Positions 9,592-19,078 of a DNA stretch of 64,000 nt are shown here, one piece after another. Made by a program: the position numbers and the translations under genes. The notes beneath the pieces are model-generated. The model had not been told where the DNA came from, searched no databases, and saw only the letters and a program-made list of their open reading frames with translations. The stretch's first letter is position 1, and each line of letters begins with the position of its first letter. Source of the stretch: Colwellia psychrerythraea (GTDB lineage Bacteria > Pseudomonadota > Gammaproteobacteria > Enterobacterales > Alteromonadaceae); contig NZ_JQEC01000040.1 of assembly GCF_000764185.1 (NCBI RefSeq), forward strand, positions 1-64,000, written 5' to 3'.

Positions 9592-10428
9592 TTAACCAAT
9601 CTGTGTTTGGTGCACATGAACATCACGCTGAGGATAAGGAATACTGATGCCAGCTTTATCAAATTCAACTTTAACCTTTTCCATCATGTCAAAGTATACA
9701 GCCCAATAATCTTCAGCTGTGGTCCAAGGTCGTACAAATAGGTTTATTGAGCTTTCACCATGCTCGCCAACCCAAATGTCAATGGCTTTATCTTTAAGTA
9801 CACGCTCATCAGCTTCAAGCATTGTCCGTAACAATGTTTTGGCTTTAGTGATGTCATCGTCATAACCAATACCAAAAACCATATCAACACGACGCGTACC
9901 GTTAATATTAATGTTGGTTACACAACCGTTAGATAACAAACCATTAGGAATGATTATACGCTGATTATCAAAGGTTTTTAGTATGGTATTAAAGATTTGA
10001 ATTTCTTCTACAGTACCAACATAACCCTGTGCTTTGATAGCATCACCATTTTTAAATGGACGGAATAATAAAATTAATACACCGCCTGCGAAGTTAGCCA
10101 AACTCCCCTGCAAGGCTAAACCTATTGCTAAACCAGCCGCACCTAATACAGCGATCAGCGAAGCTGTTTGAATGCCTATCATGGAAGCAAAGACGATAAT
10201 TTGAATGGCTTTTAATAATGTACCTAAGATGCTTAATAAAAAGCTATGTAAAGTTGCTTCAACTTCTTTCTTCTTTAGCGCTAATTCAACTAAGCCAAGC
10301 ACTCTTTTAATGATGAAGTTACCAGCTAAATAAACAACAACCGCTAATAAAAACTGTACTCCAAACTGCAGTCCCATTTCACCGAGCATTTGTACATAAT
10401 GTTCGATTTTCTCTATATTGATTTCCAT
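9592..10428 (-). CDS. mscS: Small-conductance mechanosensitive channel MscS
   Basis: This inner-membrane channel opens on hypo-osmotic shock. The 278 residues match the compact MscS class. There are three membrane helices, with the pore helix rich in Gly/Ala (AVLGAAGLAIGLALQGSLANFAGG), then the beta domain with RPFKNGD and IIIPNG motifs and the alpha-beta cytoplasmic cage. The gene is transcribed alone, with its own terminator, and diverges from the DUF748 gene. Confidence 0.93.
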   Translation of the reverse strand: MEINIEKIEHYVQMLGEMGLQFGVQFLLAVVVYLAGNFIIKRVLGLVELALKKKEVEATLHSFLLSILGTLLKAIQIIVFASMIGIQTASLIAVLGAAGLAIGLALQGSLANFAGGVLILLFRPFKNGDAIKAQGYVGTVEEIQIFNTILKTFDNQRIIIPNGLLSNGCVTNININGTRRVDMVFGIGYDDDITKAKTLLRTMLEADERVLKDKAIDIWVGEHGESSINLFVRPWTTAEDYWAVYFDMMEKVKVEFDKAGISIPYPQRDVHVHQTQIG

Positions 10429-10603
10429 GAAAATGATATCCTAGACCGTGTTAAATTATAGTTAATAGTAACATTAACCTTTAATTTACAATTGTATGCT
10501 CTTTACAAAATAGTGTAAATTAAATTCCGCGTTATTTGAGCCTATCAAGCACGTATGTAAACACCCTATAGACCTTAATACTTAACAAGGAATGTCCTTT
10601 ATT

Positions 10604-13126
10604 ATGGCCAGCTTGCTGTCTTTTTTCACTCACAAATTTTTCAAAGTTGTAATAACTGTATATATCGGCTTATTCATGCTTATTTGGCTAGTGTCTTCAC
10701 CGGTAGCAAAGCACTTTATCAGCCCGATTTTAGCAGAAAAACAGTTACAATTATCTGATAATGCTAGTATCAGCTTTAATCCTTTCTTAATGAGGTTAAC
10801 GTTAAGTGACATTACCTTAACCAGTACCAAGTATGAAAAACCTGAAGATGTTTTTTCACTCGCCGAATTAAAAATTCAAGTCACATTATGGCAACTGGCT
10901 TTTGATAAAATAGTTATAAGCAAGTTTACCCTTGGGCAAGGCAACTTAAAAATTACTCAGCATGATGGTCATTTAGTGATTGCCGGTATTGAAATAGCCA
11001 ATGAAACACAAAGCCAAGAACAAAAAAGTAATCAAGGCACAGAAGTAACTAACACTGATTTTCCTTACCAATTAATACTACCAAAACTAGTGCTTACTCA
11101 ATTTGATTTTGAAATAGAAAGAAAGAGTAATCAACAAAAAAATAAAACCCATCACATCACCATTGAACAATTGATCTTAAGCCAGTTAAAAGCAACTCAA
11201 AAACAACAAGAAGTCCACTTAACACTCAGCGCTCTAGTTGATGAAACGCAATTAACGCTGACCGTCAATACTCAGTTAACCTCAGGTGAAGGTGACATTC
11301 GTAGTAATATCCGTATCGATAATTACCCTATTAAGAAACTAGCTCGTTATGTTGAACAACTCTCCGAGCTCAATGGCCAACTATCATTTGCTAGCCAGCA
11401 AACTATAACGCTAGCGGAGCAAAGCACCAATATTCGCGTAGCTAAAGCGGCAATAAAGCTGCAGGCACTTAATTTAGCCGTAGCAGAACATAGCTTAACT
11501 CTACAAGACTTACAGCATGATTTTTCCAATGTTGAAGTTGACTTACAAGATAATAAAATTACTCACCTTGCCGGCGATAGCAGCATAAAATTAACCGGTG
11601 CTGAGCTAAAGAAAAAATCGAGTAATGCAATTATTGCCGCCTTTAAAGCACTTAACTTAGCCGATATAGACTTTCTTTTAGATGATGAGCCTAGCATTGA
11701 TATTGCTAATGTAGTGCTTGATGGCTTTATTTTCTCTAAAAAAGCGACATTAACCGATGTTATTGCCCAAAAGGTTATCGATAGAATTAATAAACGTTCA
11801 CAGGAAGAGGGCCTTGATATTGCTGCAGAAGCCATTGTGAAACTACCACCTGTTATGCAATTAAAACAATTAACTGTAAATAACCTTCATATCCATGAAA
11901 AAAGCATCGCCATAAACAGTATTATTATTGATAGCTTAACCGGTGAAATTATTGTTAAAGAAAATAAAGAACTTGCTAACTTAATTGCTTTAGCGGAAAA
12001 ACCAGCCGAAAAAAGCATTGAAGTAGCTAAGCAACCTATTGCCATAGAAAAAGAATTACTACTTGCTGAAACTGAAGTGAAAGATGATAGTTTTGTTTTT
12101 AGCTTCAACGAATTACGTTTTATTAATGATAATTCTTTCGACTTTACTGATTTCAGTGTTGATCCTATTTACCAACGAACTTTATTTATTGATACACTTA
12201 CCGTTGGTGCGCTAAGCAACAACAAAGAAAAACAAAAAGAGCAAACACCATTTGCCCTCAAAGGTCGTAGTAATAAATATGCAAACTTCCAATTAGCTGG
12301 TTATCTACAACCTTTTTCTGACATTGCCAGCTATCATCTAAAAGGCGATTTCAAAGAGTTTTCATTACCTGCAATATCATCTTATTTGAAAGAATCGACC
12401 GGTCTTGAAGTTAAAACGGGGCGACTTAATACCAACTTAGATATTACTTTAATAGGTGATGAATTAGATGGTAACGTTATTGTTTTATTAGAAGCGCTTG
12501 AAACAAGTTTAGTTGATAGTGAAGAAGCAGGTAACTTGATTAACCAAGGGGCTTTGCCACTAAATATGGCCATGGGCATGCTAAAAGATAGTGACGGTAA
12601 CGTAGAGCTTGACGTACCTTTAAGTGGCTCAACCGCAGACCCACAATTTGGTTTAAGCAGCATTGTTACCCTAATAACAAAAAAAGCCATTATGTCTGCT
12701 ACACAAGATTACTTACTGACAACTTTTGTGCCGTACGCAAACATAGTATCTATTGCCATAACTGCCGGTGAATTCGCCTTAAAATTACGTTTTGATGATT
12801 TAGAGTATCAAGTGCAGCAAGTCGAACCCGGTGAACATCAAAAGGCCTATCTAAAAGACTTTATCGCGTTAATGCAAGAAAAAGACGATACTCGTGTCAC
12901 GTTTTGTGCCATCAGTACGCCAGCAGATATTGGTGTTAAAGCAGGGAGTACCATCACCGATAAAATCCAGATAAAGCGTTTACTCGACCTAGGAGAGCAA
13001 CGTGAACATGCCTTAAAAGATCACTTAATTGAACAAGGTAAAATAGAATCATCTCGTATTTTATTCTGTAAACCCCAAATAGACAGTGATGAAGGCGCAT
13101 TACCGCGTATTGCAATATCGGTATAA
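10604..13126 (+). CDS. DUF748 (AsmA-like) envelope protein
   Basis: This is a large membrane-anchored periplasmic protein with one N-terminal helix (near residues 10-32) and a long beta-rich repeat region typical of DUF748/AsmA-like proteins. Members of the broader AsmA superfamily form lipid-conducting bridges between membranes, but the role of this family is not established and none is claimed. The C-terminal 100 residues resemble the part that often ends DUF748 proteins. ATG 10592 is also in frame, but it abuts the AAGGA at 10587-10591, so 10604 is the better start. It is first of three same-strand membrane-protein genes. Confidence 0.8.
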   Translation: MASLLSFFTHKFFKVVITVYIGLFMLIWLVSSPVAKHFISPILAEKQLQLSDNASISFNPFLMRLTLSDITLTSTKYEKPEDVFSLAELKIQVTLWQLAFDKIVISKFTLGQGNLKITQHDGHLVIAGIEIANETQSQEQKSNQGTEVTNTDFPYQLILPKLVLTQFDFEIERKSNQQKNKTHHITIEQLILSQLKATQKQQEVHLTLSALVDETQLTLTVNTQLTSGEGDIRSNIRIDNYPIKKLARYVEQLSELNGQLSFASQQTITLAEQSTNIRVAKAAIKLQALNLAVAEHSLTLQDLQHDFSNVEVDLQDNKITHLAGDSSIKLTGAELKKKSSNAIIAAFKALNLADIDFLLDDEPSIDIANVVLDGFIFSKKATLTDVIAQKVIDRINKRSQEEGLDIAAEAIVKLPPVMQLKQLTVNNLHIHEKSIAINSIIIDSLTGEIIVKENKELANLIALAEKPAEKSIEVAKQPIAIEKELLLAETEVKDDSFVFSFNELRFINDNSFDFTDFSVDPIYQRTLFIDTLTVGALSNNKEKQKEQTPFALKGRSNKYANFQLAGYLQPFSDIASYHLKGDFKEFSLPAISSYLKESTGLEVKTGRLNTNLDITLIGDELDGNVIVLLEALETSLVDSEEAGNLINQGALPLNMAMGMLKDSDGNVELDVPLSGSTADPQFGLSSIVTLITKKAIMSATQDYLLTTFVPYANIVSIAITAGEFALKLRFDDLEYQVQQVEPGEHQKAYLKDFIALMQEKDDTRVTFCAISTPADIGVKAGSTITDKIQIKRLLDLGEQREHALKDHLIEQGKIESSRILFCKPQIDSDEGALPRIAISV

Positions 13127-13168
13127 TAAGATAACCTATTCACATTACACTAAAACTCGAGAAACGCT

Positions 13169-13906
13169 TTGAAAACAATGACTCGCCAAGATAATTTTAT
13201 TTATCTCACTTTCTCTTTAATTTTATTATTACTGGGCACGTCATTAGCGCAACAGTTTTTTGATGATTCAGTGCCCCGTTTGGTGCAATCGGCCATTATA
13301 GTGACTTTGTTAGTGGCTGTGTGGGGAGTAGACTCTAAAGATTTCGTCTTACGTAAAACCTTTATTTTCCCGTTAGCCATTTTATTCTTCTCGTTTTTTG
13401 GTGCTTGGCTTGATGATGCTGGTTTTGACCAAGTCTATTTACTGCTCTTACTGAGCTTTCTTATCTCCAGCGCCTTGCGCACCGCTAAACAAGTGCTTTT
13501 TACTGGTGAGATTGATGGCAATAAAATTTTAGGTGCCATTTGCTTGTATTTATTAATGGGCCTTATCTGGGCTGTACTGTACACCCTAGTACAACTAACT
13601 TTTCCTGGCTCTTTTACTAATATCAGCACTGACAGTGCTTGGTTTACTCTATTTCCTGATTTTATCTATTTCTCTTTTGTAACTATCACTACCTTAGGTT
13701 TTGGCGATATTTCACCGCTTTTGCCTATTTCAAGGTTCTTAGTCTATTCAGAGGCCATAGTTGGTCAATTTTACATGGCCATTTTAGTAGCGAGTTTAGT
13801 CGGTTCCCATATGAGTAACTTTGGTGCTAACAATAAATTACCTAAAAACATTCCAATAAAAAGTGAGACTGCGGATAAAGTCACACATAAACAAGCAAAA
13901 CAATAA
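13169..13906 (+). CDS. Potassium-channel-like membrane protein
   Basis: This is an ion-channel protein with about six membrane segments. The last pair surrounds a pore loop with the filter TLGFGD at residues 175-180, a variant of the canonical TVGYGD. The 245-residue protein lacks a recognisable RCK or cyclic-nucleotide domain; the cytoplasmic tail is short and Lys-rich. It starts 42 nt after the DUF748 gene and 23 nt before the next gene, so the three are probably cotranscribed. Potassium selectivity is inferred from the filter only. The start could instead be the second Met (residue 4). Confidence 0.85.
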   Translation: MKTMTRQDNFIYLTFSLILLLLGTSLAQQFFDDSVPRLVQSAIIVTLLVAVWGVDSKDFVLRKTFIFPLAILFFSFFGAWLDDAGFDQVYLLLLLSFLISSALRTAKQVLFTGEIDGNKILGAICLYLLMGLIWAVLYTLVQLTFPGSFTNISTDSAWFTLFPDFIYFSFVTITTLGFGDISPLLPISRFLVYSEAIVGQFYMAILVASLVGSHMSNFGANNKLPKNIPIKSETADKVTHKQAKQ

Positions 13907-13929
13907 GCAATTAACGAAAGGGACAAACA

Positions 13930-15036
13930 ATGAAAAATTCGCCAGAATTAACAAGTGATCAAGAGTTTAACCGTAGGGTTATTGATGTAGCGATCAAGCT
14001 AGGCGCCATGGCAATGATTATTTTGTGGTGTTTTGCTATTGTGAACCCCTTCATATTAATCACCGTATGGGCAGCTATTTTAGCTGTTGCGTTATTTCCA
14101 TTACACGTAAAACTAAGTACGTTGCTTAAAGGTAATAAAAAAATTGCTTCCATCATTATTGCGCTTGTCGGGATTTCAATTATCGCCATTCCATCAATTA
14201 ATCTTTCATCCTCTGCCATAGATTCTGCCCAGCATGTTTATACTGGCATTGAAGAAGGCACGCTAAAAATCCCTGCGGCAGATGAAAGCGTTAAAGAATG
14301 GCCGTTAGTGGGAGAATGGTTGTATAAACTTTGGCAAGATGCCTCACAAGATATTCAAAAAGTGGCAGGGCAATACCCTGCACAAATTAAATCACTTTCC
14401 AGTACCTTATTATCAGCGGTAGCCGGAATTGGTGGCGGTGTTTTACAATTTATCGTTTCATTAATTATTGCCGTGGTGTTTATGGCCAAATCTACACCAC
14501 TACATCGAGGCGTTAGCAAACTAATGCGCCGTTTGATGAATGAAAATGGCGATAGAACCATTAACACAACTATTGCTACTATTCGTAGTGTCGCAACGGG
14601 TGTTTTAGGCGTTGCCGTTATTCAATCACTATTATCTGGTGTTGGGTTAATGATTGCTGATATACCTGGCGCTGGTATTTGGGCAATTGCCGTGCTCATC
14701 TTAGCCATAGCGCAATTACCGCCAATTTTAATATTAGGTCCGATTGCTGCTTATTATTTCTCGGTAGCAGATACCACACCAGCAATAGCATTTTTAATCT
14801 TTAGTATTATTGTTAGTGCTAGTGACGCCTTCTTAAAGCCATTATTTTTAGGCCGAGGTATGAGCATTCCGATGTTGGTTATCTTACTAGGTGCCATTGG
14901 CGGTATGTTATTGTCTGGCATTATCGGTTTATTTGTTGGCGCGGTAGTATTAGCCTTAGGTTATGAATTAATGATGGATTGGTTAAGTCAAACCCCTGAT
15001 GATGCAGACAAAGCCATTGAGACTAAAGACAGCTAG
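13930..15036 (+). CDS. AI-2E family transporter (PerM/YdiK type)
   Basis: This inner-membrane permease of the AI-2E transporter (UPF0118) family has 368 residues and about eight hydrophobic segments. The central extramembrane region with VKEWPLVGEWLYKLW is the conserved WP-type part of the family. Some relatives export autoinducer-2 and others act as sodium/proton antiporters, so the substrate cannot be deduced. AAAGGGAC before the ATG is a good ribosome-binding site. It is last in the three-gene set and is followed by a terminator. Confidence 0.86.
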   Translation: MKNSPELTSDQEFNRRVIDVAIKLGAMAMIILWCFAIVNPFILITVWAAILAVALFPLHVKLSTLLKGNKKIASIIIALVGISIIAIPSINLSSSAIDSAQHVYTGIEEGTLKIPAADESVKEWPLVGEWLYKLWQDASQDIQKVAGQYPAQIKSLSSTLLSAVAGIGGGVLQFIVSLIIAVVFMAKSTPLHRGVSKLMRRLMNENGDRTINTTIATIRSVATGVLGVAVIQSLLSGVGLMIADIPGAGIWAIAVLILAIAQLPPILILGPIAAYYFSVADTTPAIAFLIFSIIVSASDAFLKPLFLGRGMSIPMLVILLGAIGGMLLSGIIGLFVGAVVLALGYELMMDWLSQTPDDADKAIETKDS

Positions 15037-15084
15037 TATCAACTGCTTATTTTGTTAATAAAGTTAAGCCAAAAATAACAGCAT

Positions 15085-15122
15085 AAAAAGCCGCATCCCC
15101 TTTGGAGTATACGGCTTTTTTA
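15085..15122 (+). terminator. Terminator after the AI-2E gene
   Basis: AAAAAGCCG pairs with CGGCTTTTT around an imperfect inner stem (CATCCCC/GGAGTAT region). It lies about 50 nt past the stop codon and ends the DUF748-channel-permease unit. Confidence 0.82.
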
Positions 15123-15191
15123 TCTAAGGCTTCAGGCTAATTTTTTATAGCCAAGTTACAGTGAACAACAATAACAAATAAAAGTAATGGC

Positions 15192-17168
15192 TTATTTTTT
15201 CAAAGTCACCGGTAGCTGACCTTGCTCTTTTACTTCATTAACAATAACCGCCATACTGGCATTAAAACCAGGGCTAACAGCCTGCTGGTTAATATCGAGA
15301 TAAACTCTATCATCAAAATTTAGTAGTACTGTATCCGCTAATTCACTATATTCGTTTATCAAAAAAGGTGAACCTTTAGCAATAAGTATTGCTGGTGTTT
15401 TTATCTTATTAGCGACAATAAGTACTTGTTTCAATAATGTTGCATAGCTTAGCTTTTGTTGCTGCTGTGCGGCACTACCATAACTTGGTTTTAAATCATC
15501 CATACCACCTAAATCCACTAAGCTTGCGGTTTTAATGTCAACTGTGGCAATTACCACGTCACTCTGGGCAAGCAAACTCTCTGCCTGAGCATCAAACTGG
15601 TTAGTCTCGGCAACAAAAGTACTGACTTTCACAGCCGCTAACTCACTTTTAGATAATTTCTTTGCTAAAGCATTCGCTGTCGCATAATTAAGTGCCTCTA
15701 ATTCTCGCTGATTGGCAACAACCAAGTGTATATGTTTAATTGTTGTCGCATTAAGCGGCAAGCGCTGATTATCTTTCAATACAGTAACTGCTGCATCAGC
15801 AAGGGCTTGCTCTGTATCAAGGTGGTGGTCATTGGCAATAATGCTTTTAGCCGTTAATATTTGCTGCGCTAATGAAAGATCGCTCACATCGACATATTGC
15901 TCCTTATATTTATTAAGCCTAGCAACTGATTCTTTGAATTCTTCAGCGTGATAATTACCTTGCTCAATTCGCTGCCTTAATGATTTAGCAACAGCTTTAA
16001 TAAAGTCATTAAATGCCACAATATCCGCTGGAGTTCTCACTTTAAAAGGCATCACCGCAAGATCAGCGCCGGCGATAAAAGTTTCTACCACAGCTTCAAC
16101 TTCGCTAAAAAAATGGCTAACACCGGCCATATCTAAAGCATCAGTAGCAATAATGCCCTCAAAAGCCATATCTTCTCTTAATAAGTTAGTTAAAATTTTA
16201 CGGGACATGGTCGCTGGACGAATTAGTTTTTCACCATTTTTACTGACAAAAACACTGTCATCAAGTGTTGGGTATTGAATATGAGCCGTCATGATCATCG
16301 CAGGATCACTGTGCTTAATCGCCCAGGCAAAAGGAGCCAGGTCAACTTTATCTATGGTCGTCCTATCATGGTCAACACGTGGTAAACCTAAGTGACTATC
16401 AACATGTGTATCACCATGACCAGGAAAGTGTTTAAGTGTTGCCATCACGCCTTGTGCCTGAATGGCGTTAACAGCACTAGCGCCTAGTTCTGCCACCTGC
16501 TCAGGGGACTCACCAAATGAGCGCGTATTAATCACTGGGTTATCAACATTGGTATTTACATCAACCACAGGGGCATAGTTATTATTAATACCTAAGGCTT
16601 TTAGCTCTTTTGCTATAACCCCATTAACTTGACTAGCAAAATGAGTTCCGTGTTGTTGGTAACTCGCGCCAATAGCCATATTACCAGCAAAAGTAGTCAT
16701 TTTAGTAAAGCGAGCAACACGTCCACCTTCTTGATCCATAGAAATAATTAATGGTTTAGCTTGCGGTGATTGCAACGCGGCTTGCTGAATATCATGGTTT
16801 AGTTTAACCACTTGCGCTATTTCTTGAACATTCTCAGCAAATAAGACAATACCGCCAACATTTGTGCTGCGAATCAATTGCGCAAGTTCATTTGGCAGTA
16901 CTGTAACTGCTTGTCGACAATGCTTTGACGTTGGCACACTTGGCTTACCATTAATATCCGCACAAAAGTAACGTATATCTAGCGACATTCTTTGTGCAAT
17001 TTGCTGCTCAAACTCGGTAAATACCAAGTGATTAGATTTAGTGGTCATATTTTTTTCAATTGCCTGACTTTGACAAGCGCCGAGCGCCAATGAGATTATT
17101 ATAATTAGCGTACGCACAATTAAGTGAATAGGAGTTTTTATCAAAAGGGTAACGGATGGCTTATTCAT
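15192..17168 (-). CDS. GH3 beta-N-acetylhexosaminidase lipoprotein (NagZ-related)
   Basis: This glycoside hydrolase family 3 enzyme has a lipoprotein signal (lipobox LGAC, Cys32). The NagZ-type loop KHFPGHGDTHVDSH starts at Lys246, with His247 and the general acid/base dyad within it. The probable nucleophile is Asp343 in IATDALDMAG. A C-terminal alpha-beta domain extends past the barrel, so at 658 residues it is larger than cytosolic NagZ (about 340) and resembles the two-domain Bacillus NagZ or GH3 chitin enzymes. It would act in the periplasm or outer membrane on peptidoglycan or chitin fragments. It follows elbB by 12 nt. Confidence 0.9.
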   Translation of the reverse strand: MNKPSVTLLIKTPIHLIVRTLIIIISLALGACQSQAIEKNMTTKSNHLVFTEFEQQIAQRMSLDIRYFCADINGKPSVPTSKHCRQAVTVLPNELAQLIRSTNVGGIVLFAENVQEIAQVVKLNHDIQQAALQSPQAKPLIISMDQEGGRVARFTKMTTFAGNMAIGASYQQHGTHFASQVNGVIAKELKALGINNNYAPVVDVNTNVDNPVINTRSFGESPEQVAELGASAVNAIQAQGVMATLKHFPGHGDTHVDSHLGLPRVDHDRTTIDKVDLAPFAWAIKHSDPAMIMTAHIQYPTLDDSVFVSKNGEKLIRPATMSRKILTNLLREDMAFEGIIATDALDMAGVSHFFSEVEAVVETFIAGADLAVMPFKVRTPADIVAFNDFIKAVAKSLRQRIEQGNYHAEEFKESVARLNKYKEQYVDVSDLSLAQQILTAKSIIANDHHLDTEQALADAAVTVLKDNQRLPLNATTIKHIHLVVANQRELEALNYATANALAKKLSKSELAAVKVSTFVAETNQFDAQAESLLAQSDVVIATVDIKTASLVDLGGMDDLKPSYGSAAQQQQKLSYATLLKQVLIVANKIKTPAILIAKGSPFLINEYSELADTVLLNFDDRVYLDINQQAVSPGFNASMAVIVNEVKEQGQLPVTLKK

Positions 17169-17180
17169 CTAAAACAACAC

Positions 17181-17837
17181 CTACTTGCAAAACGCCAGCA
17201 CATATTTTACTAGTTTATTAATACCCATGGCCGCTTCACTAATCGAATCTGCCAACATATACGCAGGTGTACTTACAACTTTATGCGCTTCATCAACTAC
17301 GACATTACCGACGCCACATTCAATATGAGTCAAGCCCTTAGCACTGATCAATTCTGCGGTAGCATTATCTTTGCCAATGGTTCCTTTTACTCCTGCAGGG
17401 TAAACAAGGGGCAATAAAGCCGGCGCAATGCACATATAACCGGCTGGTTTTTCAACCTTAACAAAGGCTTTAGCGGCAATAAGTACTTGCTGATTGACGC
17501 TATAGTTATCATTATCTAAGGCAAAACTGCTTAAGTTTTTAGCAGCACCAAACCCGCCAACAAAGATGATGGCATCAAAGTCTTGTTCACGTAATTCCAT
17601 AAGGTCTTCAACATCGCCACGGTTAATGCGTGCCGCTTCAACCAACACATTACGGCTTTCATCTTTGCTCACCTCACCGTTAAGATGATTAATAACATGG
17701 TGCTGCTTTATATTAGGCGCGAAACAACTATATGTGGCACCTTGTTGTTCTATAGCCAGTAATGTTAAAACAGCTTCATGAACTTCACTGCCGTCGTAAA
17801 CACCACAACCACTTAAGATAACTGCTATATTTTTCAT
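17181..17837 (-). CDS. elbB: ElbB, DJ-1/PfpI-type glyoxalase
   Basis: This cytosolic protein belongs to the ElbB branch of the DJ-1/PfpI superfamily, called isoprenoid biosynthesis protein with amidotransferase-like domain; E. coli ElbB has glyoxalase activity. The 218 residues show the N-terminal ILSGCGVYDGSE motif, GGFGAAKNLSSFA, and the nucleophile-elbow segment GYMCIAPAL. The start overlaps the end of the upstream MFS gene by 4 nt (ATGA), and the GH3 gene follows after 12 nt. It is therefore cotranscribed with a pump and a sugar hydrolase, which is unusual company for elbB. Confidence 0.92.
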   Translation of the reverse strand: MKNIAVILSGCGVYDGSEVHEAVLTLLAIEQQGATYSCFAPNIKQHHVINHLNGEVSKDESRNVLVEAARINRGDVEDLMELREQDFDAIIFVGGFGAAKNLSSFALDNDNYSVNQQVLIAAKAFVKVEKPAGYMCIAPALLPLVYPAGVKGTIGKDNATAELISAKGLTHIECGVGNVVVDEAHKVVSTPAYMLADSISEAAMGINKLVKYVLAFCK

Positions 17838-19078
17838 TGCTGAACTTTTCCTTTAAGAATATTTTTATTCTTTTCATTGCTAAACCAAACTATTAGCTGA
17901 CAGCATAACACTACCATCACAGCGAAGAACATTAACAAAGTAAACGGTTTTGCGCTGCCATCATAAAAGTAAGCCAATATTGGTCCTGCTAGCGCGCCAA
18001 TGCCCCAACGCAATGTACCAATTACTGCAGTAACTGTACCTGAATGGCTAGGGAATTTAGTCAATATGAGTGCATCACTATTTACCGCGATCATCGAAAT
18101 ACTGCCCATCAATGGGAAAATAGCCACCACGGTATAAGTTAACGGCAATTGTAAGATATTCACTAAGGCTAATGCTGTAGCAGCTATTATTGCTACCGTT
18201 AAACCACACCGTAACATCATTCTAGAGCCTTTACGTACTACAAAACGTGTATTGGTAAAGTGTGCCATCATCAAGGCAACAATATTCAAAGCGAATAACA
18301 AACTAAAAGTGTACTCAGAGACAGCAAACACCTTTAAATACACATAAGGAATAGCGGTAATATAGGCAAAGAAGGCCAGTGATATCATCATTGAAGTAAT
18401 AATATCCAACCTTGCCTCTACATTACTCAAGACAATTTTATACCGCTGTATAAAGCTCAATGGTAGGTTTACTTTAGTTGACTTATTGTCTTCTTCTGCA
18501 CTAACAATATTGGCTGCATCAGGTAAGTATTTCATCACTAACAACAAGACAATAAAGCTATATGCCGCTAAGACATAAAAAATGAGCTGCCAACTATGGC
18601 TTAACAATAAAACACTACCAATGCTGGGCGCTACCATTGGTGCTAACATCATGATCATACTGACATAAGAAAGCCCTTTAGCGGTATCTTTTCCGTAATA
18701 TTCACGTACGGCGCCCGGTACCACTACAGTTGCCGCACTACTAATAAAGGCCTGCATAAATCTAACAGTTAGAAATTGTTCAATGTTGTTAACAATTGGC
18801 AGTAGCAAACTGCAAATAACAAAACCTCCAATGCCCAGGATAACTAATTTTCGACGAGAGTATTTATCCGCCATAGGGCCAAATAAAATTAAACCCAAGG
18901 CATAACCTAGTAGGTAAACACTCAAGCTATTTTGTACCATGCTCATTGGTGTATTTAAGTGCTCAGCTAAGGTCGGCATTGCCGGTAAATACATATCCAC
19001 AGCGAGTGGCGAGACCGCTAAAATAGCAGCCAGCAATGGTAATAATAATTTTAAAGACACTTTAAGTTCTGTTGTCAT
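17834..19078 (-). CDS. MFS transporter, Bcr/CflA drug-efflux type
   Basis: This 12-helix major facilitator of the Bcr/CflA subfamily has 414 residues. The N-terminal AVDMYLPAMPTLAEHL segment and the loop motif GPMADKYSRRKLVILG (between helices 2 and 3) are diagnostic of this drug:proton antiporter group. Its ATG overlaps the stop of the upstream MocR gene by 4 nt and its own stop overlaps elbB by 4 nt, showing tight translational coupling. The substrate is unknown; the MocR neighbour suggests regulation by an amino-group metabolite or pyridoxal phosphate. Confidence 0.9.
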   Translation of the reverse strand: MTTELKVSLKLLLPLLAAILAVSPLAVDMYLPAMPTLAEHLNTPMSMVQNSLSVYLLGYALGLILFGPMADKYSRRKLVILGIGGFVICSLLLPIVNNIEQFLTVRFMQAFISSAATVVVPGAVREYYGKDTAKGLSYVSMIMMLAPMVAPSIGSVLLLSHSWQLIFYVLAAYSFIVLLLVMKYLPDAANIVSAEEDNKSTKVNLPLSFIQRYKIVLSNVEARLDIITSMMISLAFFAYITAIPYVYLKVFAVSEYTFSLLFALNIVALMMAHFTNTRFVVRKGSRMMLRCGLTVAIIAATALALVNILQLPLTYTVVAIFPLMGSISMIAVNSDALILTKFPSHSGTVTAVIGTLRWGIGALAGPILAYFYDGSAKPFTLLMFFAVMVVLCCQLIVWFSNEKNKNILKGKVQQ

